A program made the translations under genes and the position numbers. DNA of 64,000 nt from Halictus rubicundus (lineage: Eukaryota > Arthropoda > Insecta > Hymenoptera > Halictidae). This document shows, piece after piece, positions 13,201 to 28,200 of this stretch. A model generated the notes under the pieces. It made no database searches and was not told the origin of the DNA. It worked only from the letters and a program-made list of their open reading frames with translations. How positions within the stretch are numbered: the stretch's first letter is position 1; every line of letters begins with the position of its first letter. The stretch is taken from assembly GCF_050948215.1 (NCBI RefSeq), contig NC_135155.1:19061001-19125000 (forward strand), in the 5' to 3' direction.

Positions 13201-16200
13201 CTCGGCAATTTCTATCTTAAAAATTCACAAACATTTGCACATACTCATTCGATCCTCTTATATTTGCAGATTCTAATTTGATTTCTTCACCATATCAGCA
13301 TAAAAATTCGTTTTTAACAACTATTCCTCTTGACGCCAAATCAATTGCAAGATATAGGAGCAGAACAGAAATGTCTATCCGTCTTTAATAATTTTAACAA
13401 ATTGATAATAATTCCTCGATATTCTCCAATTCTTTCAATCTTTCTCCTGTTACAAATCTCACTTAATTTTTGTTACAAAAGTGAGGAGTTTGAACTTATT
13501 TATACTTTATACGGTTTCCATTCTAATATATGAACGAATAATGAAATAAATTCAATCATGTTCCCGTGGAAACGTCCTTGTAATTTCAATAATTGTAAAA
13601 TAAAAATCGAGTCAGCTGACGATATAATATAATATTATATTATAATTGAATAATCAGCCAAACTCGCGATGAGGATTTCGAACAGAAGCTATGAAATATG
13701 TATGTTATTAATAGAATGCGGATTTTATTAATTTGTGAGAAAAATGGGATCGGTCAAATACAAAACCGTAAAGACATTAAAAGAATCGAATGACGATGTT
13801 ATGTTGTTTGCGACTCGTTAAAACAATTAAAAGAGTAAAAGAGCCTTTTACAGTTGCCACGGACAATTTTTAGTTTGCACGAAGGTCCACAGTTATTATT
13901 TTGCTTTAAACCGGAATAAAATTGTATTACCGTTGGACAATACGTAGGCATACGATAAATTTCAACTTTGACATTAATTTTTTTCCTCTTCTAAGAGATT
14001 ATGAAGCCGAAAGAAGTTCCAATCGCTGTAACCGTAAAATAAATCGCAGTGCCAGGGGTTAAGTTACTAAAGAAACGAAAATGAAATATTTGGACGGAAT
14101 AACGGCGAGTAATTTTTCAACATGAAAATACTGTTTGCCGTCAAGTGTGTCTGGCCAAATGCGAATTTAACCGGGTTGTTAATCGGCCAATAGTCGCGAA
14201 AGGATGGTACGTAAAATTTCCACGGTTCTTCTTCTTGTTCTAAGAAATGATGAACAACAGGAAGCAGTTCGAATCACTGTAACCGTAAAATAAATGATAG
14301 AGCGGCAAGCGGTTAAATTTCGACAAAGAATTCCGTGTCTTCTAGAAACCGGAGAGCGAGCGTGCGAAATGAAGCCGATCATCAGCTTGTCGCGGCATAA
14401 ATATTTCATCATCGAATTTCGCGAAGGTTTTCGCAGGGTTACGCCGCGGTTTTCGCGGATCGTATTTACGGGTATCTTATTTATGCTCGGCTTATAAAAC
14501 GTGAAAGTGGTCTCTCGTAGGAGCGCGCCGCGGAGTGGCCAACAGGAGAGACCCCACGTGAATTTACCGAGACTTCGGGGAGTTCCGAAGCGGCGACCAA
14601 ATATAGCCGGGTAATGTAATACACGTCACGTGGTCAGAAATAGCCTAAGAAGAGGGCCTAGCCGAGTCTGCACACGGCACTGCGGCCACGTCTCTCGTTT
14701 TCGAGCGAGCCGGCTACCAGAAGCGATGGAAGAAAATACGTTTACCTCTTCACGCTCGTTAAACCAGTTACTCTCAGAGAAAGGTGATACTCGGAACTGA
14801 ACCCCGAGCGTCGTTAAACAGACAGACGCATGTCTGCGTTCATATGCATATCGCTACTGACACCAGGTTCGAGTACCGAGAAGAAACGTCGATTTTCCTC
14901 GAGTTTACTTCAACAATTTTCACTCGGACCGATTTCCTACCGGACTGCAGACCTCCGTGCGAAATAAAAATTGGCTGCGCCGCGATTTCCTTCCTCCTTT
15001 ACACTAAACCTGCCACCGCCGGTTTCGTATATTTTATTTTACAATCGAGCCGTTCCATGCGAAAGTGGTTTAAGTCTGAGAACTTGATAAACTGGACAAT
15101 GAGAATGGAAAAAGCCACGATTCTTCAGACAGAAAGCATGGTATTCGTGTAAAAGGCTATATTCGATTTAGTTGCTTATAAATCAAGCATTATTCCTCTC
15201 CGTGTGAAAACAATAAATCAACAGAATCTATTGACTTGCACACTTGTTTTTACAAGACAACAGATGTCAATTTTTCTGCTGGATAGATTCGATGTTTAAC
15301 AAGTTGAAAATAATGTATCGATGTCCGAACACTTTTCTTATGTTTTTTTGTGCCAAATCGCAGAAAATTTGCAGTCTACTAATTAGTGTATTCGTTAACA
15401 CATTGTCGTGTAAAAATAGAGTATCCTGCGCGTATTGCGTTCAATATGTAATTAGGTGTAGTGTCAAGGCAGTTATACATTGTTATTGTTAATTCTTATT
15501 TCACGCGTCAAGGTAAATTTGATTTTTTTTCTTAAACTGTGGAAATTACTGTGCACGTGGATGATGATATTTGCTCTGTTGAGGTTTCATGAATTTTGTT
15601 ATGAAAATGATTTTGAGGAATCAAAATAAAAGATAAAATATTTGGACAGGTCAATTAGCGAGTAATTTCACCGCGACAGAAGACCCGTGTTTACTGTAAC
15701 GTGCGTCTGACAAAATGCAAACTCAACGCGGTTTTTAATGGCCTAATCGTAGCGAAAGGAATTTTACAAAGTTTCCACGGTCGCACAAGGTTTCGAACAG
15801 TGCGTGTAAGTTGGACAAAACTAAAAGTTTTGATTTCAAAAAGACTGACTAATTTTGTTATATACAGTAGATCTAAAAAACTATTTAAACACTACATTTC
15901 CGATTCTCGGAATATTTAAATTGTAATAATTTCGTAAAAACGCATAGTAAAACTATGAGAATGGACTCATTTTGAACCTCGAGGTCCCTAATTTTGCAAA
16001 GGAAAACCGAAGAGCCCTTTTTATCCTGAAAACTCTGCAAATTTAAAAAAAAAACCGGTCCTCAGTTTCTCGCCTTTTATGTTATGGAAAAAAACTTTAC
16101 AATAAAATAAACGATACATTATGAAAAAAGGCTCCTAGCTTTAAGTTTAATTGTGTATTTAGTGTTCAAATACTTCTTGGATCTACTGTACGCTGGTCTC

Positions 16201-19200
16201 TGACACTATGGAATTATATAAAAAATTGTTTTAAAAATTTCATAAACTACTATAATTTCGTTTGGTCTAATAAATGATTAGGCGATTACATTAAAGGGGA
16301 CCGTATCGATTTTCTAGAAATTTAATTCGAGGTTGTAGGAGATGAAAATGTTGTTTGATCCAGCCAGATTCTAATTTCTCGGAATACTGTGAGCCGTTCC
16401 GAGATTCCACGCGCGGAGCATGAATTTTATTGTTTCTGTTCAGAAAGATGTTAATATCCAGGGTCAAAAATAGTCGCGGCTGCACTCGACTTCCTCGCAG
16501 GAGGCGAACCCCCAAGTTTCCTCGCGTTCTGTTATTTTAGCCGCAATAAATCTGGCAAGTGATGCAGCGGGTTTCCGCCGGTACCCTGTCTTCTAGCCTA
16601 ACGTCTTATTGTTTGATCGATCGTAACGGTCATTAAGAATGCCCGCCCCGTGGATCCCTCGACTATTTCTGGCCCCGAACTCGGAACATCGCCGGCGGTT
16701 TTATACAATTATTTTCGGGGTGACGAACGGCGTCGCGAATTGTTTCACGAGACGCGCGAAAACTGACTCATCCGCGTTCCAAATCGACCTGACTCACGCT
16801 CGTTTTCGCAACCGAATCCACGATTTACGATCTCCGAGACCGCGTCAAACTCCGTTACATTGCGCTCGCGAAGTCATCGACCATTTAACTAACGCTTCTT
16901 ACCTCAGCTAGCTAAAAGATTGATGATTTCGCGGGAAACCGATTTTCTACAGTTTTGTATTTTAAGTATTCGTAGATACAATTTCGTTTGCACGAAATTA
17001 ACGTGATTTTCAACCCCAGGATGGCGGAACATTCTTATAACTATTAAAGCACATTTCTGAAAGTACTGAAACGATAAAACTGAAGTAAAAATTGAAATTT
17101 CGATGCGTATTCGTACTCCGTAGAACCAGCCACCTTTCACGAATTAAATAGTAAGCAATTTGTTTCTGAATAAGTGTGGAGAGTTTCGAAGCGACTGTTG
17201 CACAGAATGACTGGTAATCGACGTATCGTGCTGCTTCGAATTCGGAGATGCCATTTATAGTGATCGAAAAGCGTCCCGATCGGGCTCTGTGCGCTTAAAG
17301 CTTATCTGTACGAACATATCGTGTAAAACTATCGAATCGGCAACAAACGAGGCTTGTACGTACTTAAAACAATCGATTTTATTGGCCTTTCCATTGTACA
17401 ATAATAAATAATCGATTAGTAGAATGTTAAGGGTTCTGCGGTGTGGTTTTAGTCGTGTAACTATAAACTTTCTCGCCGGTGTGACTAAAATCATAGATCG
17501 CACTCTTGTGCATCCGTTTCGGCGGCGGGACAATGTATACACTTACAAATCTATATATGTATATTATATAATTTTAACGATACACGTAATATGCTTGTTT
17601 ATATAATGAACATCGACACTAAAACGAACGAGTGTATGAACGAGTTTCGTGCTCGTGTACCGACATCGTTTTCCCTATTGTTTCGCTCGAGTGTGTTTCG
17701 TAATTCTCTGTTCTCTCGCGATTCTCGAGATCCTCAGAACAGACGAACGATCCATCCATCGATCGGGATCGTTCGTCGGCGTTCTCGATCGTGTTTTATG
17801 TACAACGTGGGACCAGAAGAATCGCGACACGATACCCAGTCGAAAGATAGTTCGCCGATTCGAAGCACCGTCTTTTTCGATCTTTCGTTTCGATCTCTCG
17901 ATCTTCGACGCGGTGAAGAAAACAAAACGCACGGGGACGCGTCTCGCTCCACGGATATGCACCTTCCGATCGAAAAATCTTGGTTGCGCGTCCACGTTCG
18001 TTTTTCGTTTCCCCGGGCGAAGAATCGACGAGGAGACAATCATTGTCGAAGAAAGAGATAATCACTGTCGTTTCTTTTGTTCGCAAAAAAGAAAAAAAGA
18101 AAAAAAGAAAAAAGAAAACAGAACGCTTCGATCCGTTATCCGGGCTAGTTTTCTCTCAGCACCACCTTCGCGACATTTGTTCTGTTCACGCTCTCTTAAC
18201 CTCCCTGCCCGTTCGTTCTCAATCTTTTCTTTCTTTTCTCCCTCTCGCGGTCGAGAGAGCTCACTCTGCGTCTCGTTTCACTCGCTCGTCTACTTTCAAA
18301 ACACGACGAGTTAGTATACAACTCCCCTGTCTCGCTTGAAACTTTGATTAAGGAGGGGGCGGGTTTCGGGGACACGGGATACGGGGGACAATTGGTGAGA
18401 ATCGCTTCGTTAAGGGTTTCTTTTTTTAGAGAAAACAACAAAAAAAGCGAAAGAAATATAAACACGCACGGGGATCCTCGATGGTGCGCGATCGACGGAG
18501 AAACGGCCGCGACGGAGGCAATTTGTCTTTATAATTATTCCTCAGCAAAGCATTCGCATCTTTTCTTTTGAATTTGTATTTTAACACGTTCACAGTCCTA
18601 TGCATCGTGTACAGTAGAACCTTGCTCATTTCCACGCATCGTAGTTTAGTTATCCAAGGTTCATAGAACAACGCAATACAATCTGCTAAAGTAAGACATC
18701 TTATTATTGCTTTTAACAAAAAGATCATTGGCTTTCACACTGTGACTGTGAACGTGTTAATCTTTTTTACATGTTGAAAAATAATATTCCGAGGAACTTC
18801 TGTGCCGTAAGAATTTCATGAGAAGAAAGTCATTCTGGAGTAGATATAAATGACAGAAGTCTTTGTTTATTTTTAACTATTTGTGTTCCAGAGGTACTGT
18901 AATACTGTCAACCAAATATGTTTATATTTTGCTCTAATGTCACTTACAGTACCAAGATTGCAACAAGATACTTGGCAAATATTGTTGGCACCGTGCGAAC
19001 AGTTTCGGATTGATTAGAATCGGGATAATAGTAAACGTAAGATTGTATATCATTTGGGATAGAAGGTGTTGCGAATAAAAATTTTCGAATGCGAGCCTGT
19101 TTCTCCGCCAGTCCCTAGAGGCTTGTCCCGTCCATTCAATCGCGGGTTCGGGTTAGCAACTGAACATGTATCTTTTATTCAATTCTTACTTTTGACGATG

Positions 19201-22200
19201 AGTTTGGCGGAGGTTTCTACGGTGCCGGCTGAGGTGGTTGCTCGGCAGGTGAAGGTGCCAGTGTCCTCTTCGTATGTTGTTGCTATGAGAAGGACGGCGT
19301 TGTTGCCCTCGTGTATCATCTAGAATGCAAACGTTTCACGTGGTAATGAATCATATGTTTCAGTTTGCCCATAAAACAATTTTTATCTAACACGTTCACC
19401 GTCGTTCCTTTCCTATTAAATGTTCGGGAAGTATATTCTTGTTATTATTTTGTGAGGAAGTTATTTTTTGATTGTGTATGTTACTATCGTTTGTTCTCCA
19501 GTGTCCTAAAATGTACGACAATAAAAATTATACCGTGTCGATACTTTTTACCAGCGCGAATAAATAGAATGCCGACTTGAAACCGACATAGAATAATTTT
19601 CACGTACACCGGTGATCTTCGAAATTTAAATAAAAAGGAAATTGTGTAAACGAAAGAGCGACGGTGAATGTGTAAAGAAGGAAGTTGCGATTGAAATTAC
19701 CTGGAAATCGGGCGACTGCGGGATCAAGGCACCTTCGCGATACCATTGGATGGTCGGCTTTGGTTTAGCTGGAGTGACTTGAGTCTTAAACTGTGCCGGC
19801 TGCCCTTCCACGACTATTTGGTCCTTCAGAGGTGTCACTTTCGGCAGAGTGTCAGCCGCGTCCGGAGCTAATTGAAAATGGATCGTAATTTTTGCAGAGT
19901 TCACGCGAACCGAATGTGAGATCAGTTTTCATAGTTTTTAACGAGTTCACGTTCCTCGACCTATTTTAGTAGAACATAAATTTGAACCTACTGTACGATA
20001 TACGCGACTGGTGATACTTTTTCAAACATTACATATCATTAACTATATTTGTAATAAAAATGCCATAAAATTCTAACTGAATTGGTTCCATGGATTAAAA
20101 CTTCGAAATATTTTGATATTGCAAAGTAACTTCATTGTCAGAAACAATTTCCTTTTAGTTTTTTTTCAGCTAGTTAAATTATAGTCAATCTCACCAAGAA
20201 CTCTGAGATTAGCTGATGTAGTCACATCGCCAGCTGGATTCTTAGCGATGCACTTGTAGACACCCTCGTCTTCGGGGAAGGCTTCCGAGATCCTCAAGGT
20301 ACAGAGTTCGCCTTCCTTCTGCATTTGGAAGTACTTGGACGGTTTTATTACCTGCAACATTTACCATATTTTTAGCAAAATTACCCACGTAAACTATTAT
20401 TCAATCCTCGTGTCGATACTCGATTTTTACTTTTATTCAATTCGAATGTAAATCAATTTGTAAGTATTCAAAAATATGTGTATATATATAAATCTGTAGT
20501 AATTTTGGTATTTGCTAACGACTATCCAGGCATTGATATAATGGTTAATTAGATGTACTATCTCTGGCATCACTGAATTTTTGTCATACCTTGTCGCCCT
20601 TTTTCCATTGCACCGTCGGTACCGGTTTTCCAGAGATTCTGCATGAGAACGCGACAGCCGTTCCCTCTCTGATGGTCTGATCCTTCAGTGGCTCCAAAAC
20701 CGCGGGTGCTTTTTCGACACCGGGTGTTGTTGGTTTCGCCATTTTCGTAGGAGATTGCGGCCCTCGAACAGTGCACTCGCCGTCGCAACGAGCTTCTCCT
20801 GCACTATTTATTGCAACGCACTCGTATTTTCCAGAGTCCTCCGGCGCTGTCTCCAGGATCAGCAAAGTGTAAATATTGTCCTCCTCGAGTGTCTTATAAC
20901 GAATGTCTGCTGTTACTTTCTTGCCGTTCTGAAACCGCACACGAACAAAACGATCAATGCATTGATCATTGACGTCGACCTTGAAGGGTTAACGGGTCGA
21001 ATCAAAGAGAAATAAGTAGAAAGATCGATAGAACAGTGGAGTACCTTTAACCAATAAACGTCCAGAGGTTTAGTTCCAGTTACTTTAGCGTCGAATCTAG
21101 CCAGTTGCCCAGTGGTGATCGAAGTGTTCTGAATGGTCGACAAGAAACTGGGTGGCACCACGCCTCCTCTTCCGGGTTGCCTCCTGCGCTCTTCAACAAC
21201 CAAATTCGCGCTGCATTTCGCTTTTCCGCCCCTGTTTTCGGCGATCACGGAGAACACACCGGAATCCTCCATGAACACTTGCCGGACGATCAACACACTC
21301 TTCGTACTGAAGGTGTAAATTTGAAGATCCGGTGAGTTCTGGATCGGGAAGTCTTCGCGGTACCATTTGATGTTCGGCAATGGGTCGCCATCGAATTCGA
21401 CCTCGAAGCGTGCTTGTTCTTGCTCGAAAGCTCTGCAGGGTTGAATCTTCTTGGTGAAGACCGGTGGCTTCGCCGGTTTCGCTGCACCCTGAACAACACG
21501 CTCCTGAGTCTTGGCCTTGTGCTCGACCTCGGTGGTTTCCGTGGCTGTTATCTTTCTGGTGATTTCCAGATCGCCTTTCACCTCCTTCTGCGTTTGCTTT
21601 TGTTTCGCAACGTGTACTTCGCGGCCGTGAATCGTCGATTCCGATGGTTCCGGAGGATACTTCCCGGTGGCCTTCGAGCGCTCCACGTCGATGTCCACTT
21701 CCGTTGTATGTGGCTTCTTCACGAACTTTGTTGCAGTTTGCGTTGTCTCCTGAGTGGTCTCCTTGTCTTCCCTGGAAATCAATGTTCAAAAACGAATATT
21801 AAAGCAGATTAAAAAGAAGATAAGACGAAATGCATTTATTTGGACTACAAGTGCACGATCTATGTCTTTAAAAATTTTGCTTATTTGCTACATTCGTTAT
21901 GAAATGACGAGCAATTCTGAGAAACTTTCGAGAAATTATTTTGTACATATTAAAAATTCCATTGTCAATAAAATCTACCCTATTGTATAAAACCCTGCTT
22001 GAAGCAGAATTTGGTCCCTATTTTGTGTGACTTTGGCACCAAACTTTGTCGAAAAATTCCTAGTCAATTTCGAAGACAGATGGATCGCAAATTTAATGCA
22101 AAGTTTGCAGGCAAAATTCCATGCCAAATTGGAGGGCAGGTCCGTCGCACTAAGAGCGGAATTTTGGCTGCAGACTTTGCACTCGAATACCGAGCCTAAC

Positions 22201-25200
22201 ACGGAAATATATGAATTTGGAGAGAGATTTTGGTGCAAAATTCATAGAAAATTGTTTGCCGGGTAGTTGGTCAAGTACAAAAGAAGTTGCAACAATAAAT
22301 GAATACGTACAAGGTTTCTTCGTATTGCTGAGCCATTCCCTTCGCCACGGAGGACGCAACGATCTTCTCTCCAGGAATGGCAAATTGATGGCTGGTTTCC
22401 CTGAGCCTGCTCTCCTTCAGCACCTGTTCCTCTTCGAGGTTCATCAGTTTGCTGTAGTAATCCTCGTTCTTCTTGCTCTTCACGGATTTTTGCCATTCCG
22501 TCGGGGGCTCCTTGATGACCTTCTGCCCAAGATGCTCAGTGGCGATTTCGATACCTTGAGTTACGTTGTGATGCCTCTCGTCGAACACTTTCTCGAGCTC
22601 TGTGTTCTGTCGTTCCGTTTGGTATTGGGTCAGCCCGTAATCATACCACGCTACAGAAAATGCACGTTAGACCATTCCGCTCTTTGAATTTGTCACGTGA
22701 AAGACAACGCATGCCAGACGAACATGAACCATTTGGGCTCGCAAACGTTCAATCCATGTTGAAAGCGCAATGTTCCAAAATGATAGATAACACTCCATTC
22801 TCTCTTAATATAATCCTTTAATGTACAATATTATTTTTCTTTAGTTAGGAGTACTATATATAAGAATCACTTTCACAGCTTCGGAATGTACATATTCTCC
22901 GTACAATTGTACAATGTACAAACGTACAATTCATATATTCTCCGTGGAGTTTAGAATGGGTTCAGTTTCAAATTGAATATTGCCAAGACGGCATCGATAT
23001 CTATGGAACCTTGCACTTTCAGAGCAAAAGAAATTTCTCTAGAACCACTGGGAAATACGACACAGTACTTCATTGGCGATGCAACACATATCTATGTCTC
23101 CAGCACGGGGGAAACAAGGTGTCCGGAAAGCAGACTACGGAGACAGAGATGGACATCCGGACGGTTCAAGTTAGATCACGGTGGTTAACACGGTTTCATT
23201 CCACCCTTTTTTTTTTCATCATTCCAATAGTAACAATTTCAATTCTCTTCAATTGCATTCTCATGATTTCAGAAGGATTTCTAATTTCTAGCATTTCAAG
23301 AGCTCGCATTCGCGTATTCGGAGATCCAGTGACGTTCGAAACGAATTATCCGAGTTTAAGAAACATTTAATCAGAGTTCGTCAGACTGGATCTCTATGTT
23401 ACACGAAACGCGACACGCGAGGGAAACGTGGGCAACAAGGAACGTTTCGCTACAACAACAAATTCTTCACCTAACGACGATTAGGCGTGATTAATGTTGA
23501 CACAGTAGCACGACATGGATAGCACTCTGAGAAATACGGACTCTGCTCGGCTAATCACGCTGAACGGATCAGTTTACACGGGTTTACATCAATGTTACCG
23601 AATATCCACGCGATCAACGAAGGAATGAAGAAACAATACATTAAATAAAATTGGGAAAACGCAACGGAATGAAATTTTTCTGAAAGAAAAAATATTAAGA
23701 ATAATATTAATCAGCAGCAAACCCGTTTTCTCCAGTGAATCAGGCGTTGGACAACACGGAGGAAAATATTTTGCTCATGAAAGCTCAGGGCGTCGTTCTA
23801 ATTGACCCATCGCATCGGCGAATAGAAACTACTGATAGAATGATTAAAGAAAAATTCAATTCCTCTAGACAACTTCAAAGTAATTGTCTTTTAAAGTGTT
23901 CATGAAATATTTTTCTCCGTGCCGACATCCGGTTTACATACGGAAAAAACAAAAAGAAAAAACAGTAACGAAACAGATAGTCTATGAACTGTGTGTGTGC
24001 TTTCTCGATATTGTATTCCATACCTGAACGCCGGTTTGCGAAACGAAGCAGCCGATACCTTTCACTTTAGACGACATTGCTCGAATATGCTCGTCGAATC
24101 CCGAAACCCCCGAAGAAGAAGAAGAAGAAGAGGAGGAAGCTGCTCGAGGTGCTCGAGGATGAGATCTATCTTTCGAATTTCTTCGTAATATTCGTGTTGG
24201 AGGAGGATGAGGGATCGGGGATAAGTTGGTGTTTCGAATAAATGGTCTCGAGTGTTATATCTGTACTCGAATAGAATGCATGTGTCGTATCGATATTTTA
24301 TGTACTGTGTTTCGGTTGTCGCGACCATCGTTTACCTTTGTAGATCGCCTATTCCGATCACCGTGGTTTCATTTTTTTTTAATTTATCTTTCTCGTGTGG
24401 TATTATTGTGCCGTTGTTCGATATTGGCGGATTTTTCATTTGTTCTCTGTATGTGCTTGCATTCTTCGTGCCCGTTATTAACTATTTTAAATGTAACTTT
24501 CGTCGGTGTATTCACGTACAGAAGTTCGAAGAATCGAAGATGCGAAAGAATAGACTTGTGCGAATTGTTGAGATATCTGAGAGACACGAAGGATGCAACG
24601 ACACGTTTATGTAAGAGAGTCTCTGTTCCAGGGTAAACTTACGCCTTGGCGAGTTCTTCAATACGCCGCGATAGTCGTCGCTTCTTGCTTTCACTGTCAG
24701 AGTTGTTTCAGTGCGAGCTTCGCCCACGGAGCTTCTGGCAATCACCTCGACTTTTCCGTGGTCGTATTGCCTTGTTTTCGGAATGTCCAGATGGTACATG
24801 CCGTCGTAGGTCAGCTTGTAGCGCGAGCCCTGAGCGAATCGATCAGATCGTCTCAATATTCGGTACAAATAACGATCTCGTTATAAGTATACAGCCAATT
24901 CTCGCTATATGTCACCAACACGGGTCTTGCCAGCGTCATGTATCGTCCAGGAGACGTACCCGAGCCGTGTTTATGTTTAAACTCCTCTCGTGGAGATAAT
25001 TCCGCGACGTTTATTATCAAGGCTTTGGCGACATATATAGAGAAATCAATGTAACATGTATTACTTCGGTCGAATGTAATCAAAGTTCACGATTATTGAC
25101 GTCAATTATTCTCATTCAAACGAAAATTCTTAAATACGGTAGAAGTATCGGTGAGACAGTGCTAATTCAAAGACAAAATTTTGTAGTTATCCATTACTTT

Positions 25201-28200
25201 TTACAAAAAATTTTTCGACACACTTGTGGCACTTTTCTGATTAAAACGAGACTAAACATGATCAAGTTCTAGTGGCTTGTATTTGATAAAGAATAGTTTT
25301 ATTTTGCATATAGATCCGCAGTCTAATCGTTACTTTTAATTATATTTGCGTGAGAAAATCTGGTAGTTGGGTTGTTCTAATAACTAAAACTTACATTCAC
25401 CACGGTGTGTCCATTGATGATCCACATGACACGTGGTCTAGGATGACCAGTAACGCGGCAGCAGAATCTCGAGCAGTCGCCCTCTTCAACAGTTACGGCT
25501 TCCGGTTTGCTGACGAATGTTGGCGGAGCTCGCACTTTCTCTTCTTCGCCCTCTTCCTCAGGTACTCTGTAACAAGCATTCGTTCATAGTGTACACGAAA
25601 CACAACCTTTTTGGGGACACCCTGTACACAATAATCGAATAGTATATAAAAATGCTTACATCTGCCATGCAGCTTCCATCTCCCTGATCTTCTCGATACT
25701 CTTCATGCCCTTCGGCAGCTGGGACTCGTAAATGATTCCAGGCTTTCCGGCAGTTCGAATCACCGCTCGTGTTTCGTCCATGCCGTATAAATTGGTTGCT
25801 CTGCAAAGATACTCGCCGCTGTCTTCGGGGTAGACCCAGCCGAAGTTCATCGCCACGTAGCCGAAATCATAGATAGGTGTGAATCGGTTCTTGTGGGGCA
25901 AGGGTTTGCCGTTGAAGAACCACTCGACTTTCATGTTCGGATCACCTACAGGTGCCAATTGGCACTCGAACTTCGTGCTGTTCATCTCGACAAGTTCGGT
26001 CTGGTCCAGGATCTGGGTGACGAATCGCGGTGGTTGTTTCTTGTCCGCGTCGTAGAGGTCGTCTTCGGTCAAGTGGACCTCTGAAGTGTACTTCTTGATG
26101 GTGGCTTCCATTTGCATCAGCGCTTCCGACTTCTTCATACCCTTTGGCACTTGATTTTGCAGAATGATGCTTGGCAATCCTGTCGGACACATTGAAAAAT
26201 AAATTAAAAACAAAGGAAAATCATTAACTGTATTTTTCGGGTAGCTATCATTTTCTACAATTAGGCATACATATACTGGAGGCCCTCAAATGACTTTATT
26301 TTATTGTTGGTACACTAAGTAAGCGCAAATAAAGAAAATGTCTCCTACTATAAAACACTGATCATCAAATGAAGTTACAGAGTGTTACTACCCCATATAG
26401 TTTAAATTATTTCTATAGACGAGATTTTATAGATCTACGACTTACTCTTGCATGAAACCGATGCTCTGGTAGTGTCCTCTCCAAAATCGTTGATGGCCTT
26501 GCACACGTACTCGCCAGAGTCTTCAGGATACACATAAAGGATGTCCATGGACACGAATCCCATATCGTACGTGCTTCTGTATCTGTGTCCAGCTGGAATT
26601 AACTTCCCGTTGCGGTACCATTCGATACGCAAGTTTGGATCATCCTTCGGTTCCACGCGACATTCGAACCTAACTGGTTCGGATTCATCCACGGTCGCTG
26701 ATTGGATTTGAGTGATGAACTTAGGTGGTTGAGGAGGCGTTGCCTCTTCAGGTGGTGGTTCACTGATTGGTCCACGTTCCAGTTCCTTCAATTTCTCACC
26801 GCTCATACCTGACGGCAGCTGGGACTCGAAGTCTATCGTTTTCTTCGCTGTAATGTTTCAAGCGTTTTTTACCGATACTGTTTGCCGAGAAATTAAATTT
26901 CATAAATATTTTCACCTAACACGCGTGTGCAAAAGAAATTCAAAACATGTTCTGGTTTTTCTAGAAACATCCCCAAAAAGCCTCAAATCTGATACCCTAG
27001 ACCAGAATACCCCCATAAATAAAATTCAAGTTTAATTTCAGTGATTAATTTCAAGAAGCCCCTAAAATAATATTCCAGAGCAGAATGTCGCCTCAAAAGA
27101 TCATCTGAAAATTCTACTTACATTTGCAAGTGATGGTAGCTTTGGTGGTAGCAGAGCCCCACTTGTTAGTAGCCCTGCACACATACTCTCCGCTGTCCCT
27201 GGCATAAGTGTACGACATATCCAACGATATGAATCCAAAGTCGTTGATTTGATGTACTCTCGAGCCCGTCGCGAACGATCGTCCATTATGGAACCAATCG
27301 ATCCTCATAGTTGAGTCTCCAACCGGTTCGACCCTGCAGTCGAAATGACTAGGCGCTCCTTCCTCCACTTCAATGTCCTTCAGCTCCACGGTGAATCTAG
27401 GAGGATTCGGCGACTCTTCCTCGGTCAGTATCTCGTCCCTCTTGTAAAGAGCCTCTTCCAGTTTCTGGATGCTTTCAGTTCCGGTCTTGAAGTTGGTGGG
27501 CAATTGCGGTTCGAGGATGATACCCTGTCGACCACGGACCTGCAGCTTGCAGGAGACAGTGGCCTCGCCGTGACGATTAGTCGCTTTACAGGTGTATAGA
27601 CCGGAATCGCGTTGGTAGCAGTTGGCGACCTCGAGGATGACGAAGCCGAAGTCGTGGATGGTCTTGATCCTGCTGCCAGCGAGAAGAGGCTTACCGTTGT
27701 GGAACCACTCGACCCTCATGCTGGAGTCGTTGATGGGTGTCAGCCTGCACTCGAAGTGAGCCAGAGCGTTCTCTGTTAGAGTCAAGTCCGATGGCGTTGT
27801 GATGAATTCCGGTGGTTTGCCGGTGTCGTCTTCCGGCGTAGCTGCGCTCGGCACGTTTCCGAGACCTTCCAGCTCGGCGATCTTGTCGATCGTGCTCTCC
27901 ATTCCCTTTGGTAACTGCGATTCCAAGATAATGCTGCGTTTGCCTGTGCACTTCATCGTGCAGGTGGTAACGGCCTCGCCGTATTCGTTCGACGCACGGC
28001 AACTGTACTCTCCGGAGTCCTCCGGATAGATCGGAGAGATCTCGAGGATCACGAAACCGAAGTCGCAGAAGGTGCGGAAACGGGTACCGGTTCGCAGTGG
28101 TTTGCCGTTCCAGAACCATTCGACCTGTGGAGAAATGGAATTTCACTTGTTAATAACCGGACAATTTATATTGACATTCAGATGGCGGATGGTTTTAATG

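Larger units (their letters stand above)
4230..19189 (-). other. 15-kb intron between last kettin Ig exon and PEVK exon
   Basis: No exon I can defend. It contains several short inverted-repeat elements (listed separately), CpG-rich blocks near 8.2-9.1, 9.6-10.0, 11.2-11.6, 14.5-15.0, 16.5-16.9 and 17.6-18.3 kb, and otherwise AT-rich sequence. Open frames of 60-220 codons in the CpG-rich blocks occur on both strands at once and show no recognisable domain. It may also hold kettin-specific 3' UTR near its right end. Confidence 0.6.

Noticed and set aside
13618..13648. AT palindrome ataatataatattatattat.
   Set aside because: Simple-sequence palindrome of a kind expected in AT-rich introns.
17649..18314. 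A 221-codon plus-strand open frame.
   Set aside because: Other frames on both strands are open over the same CpG-rich block and the translation is low-complexity, so chance is more likely than a gene.
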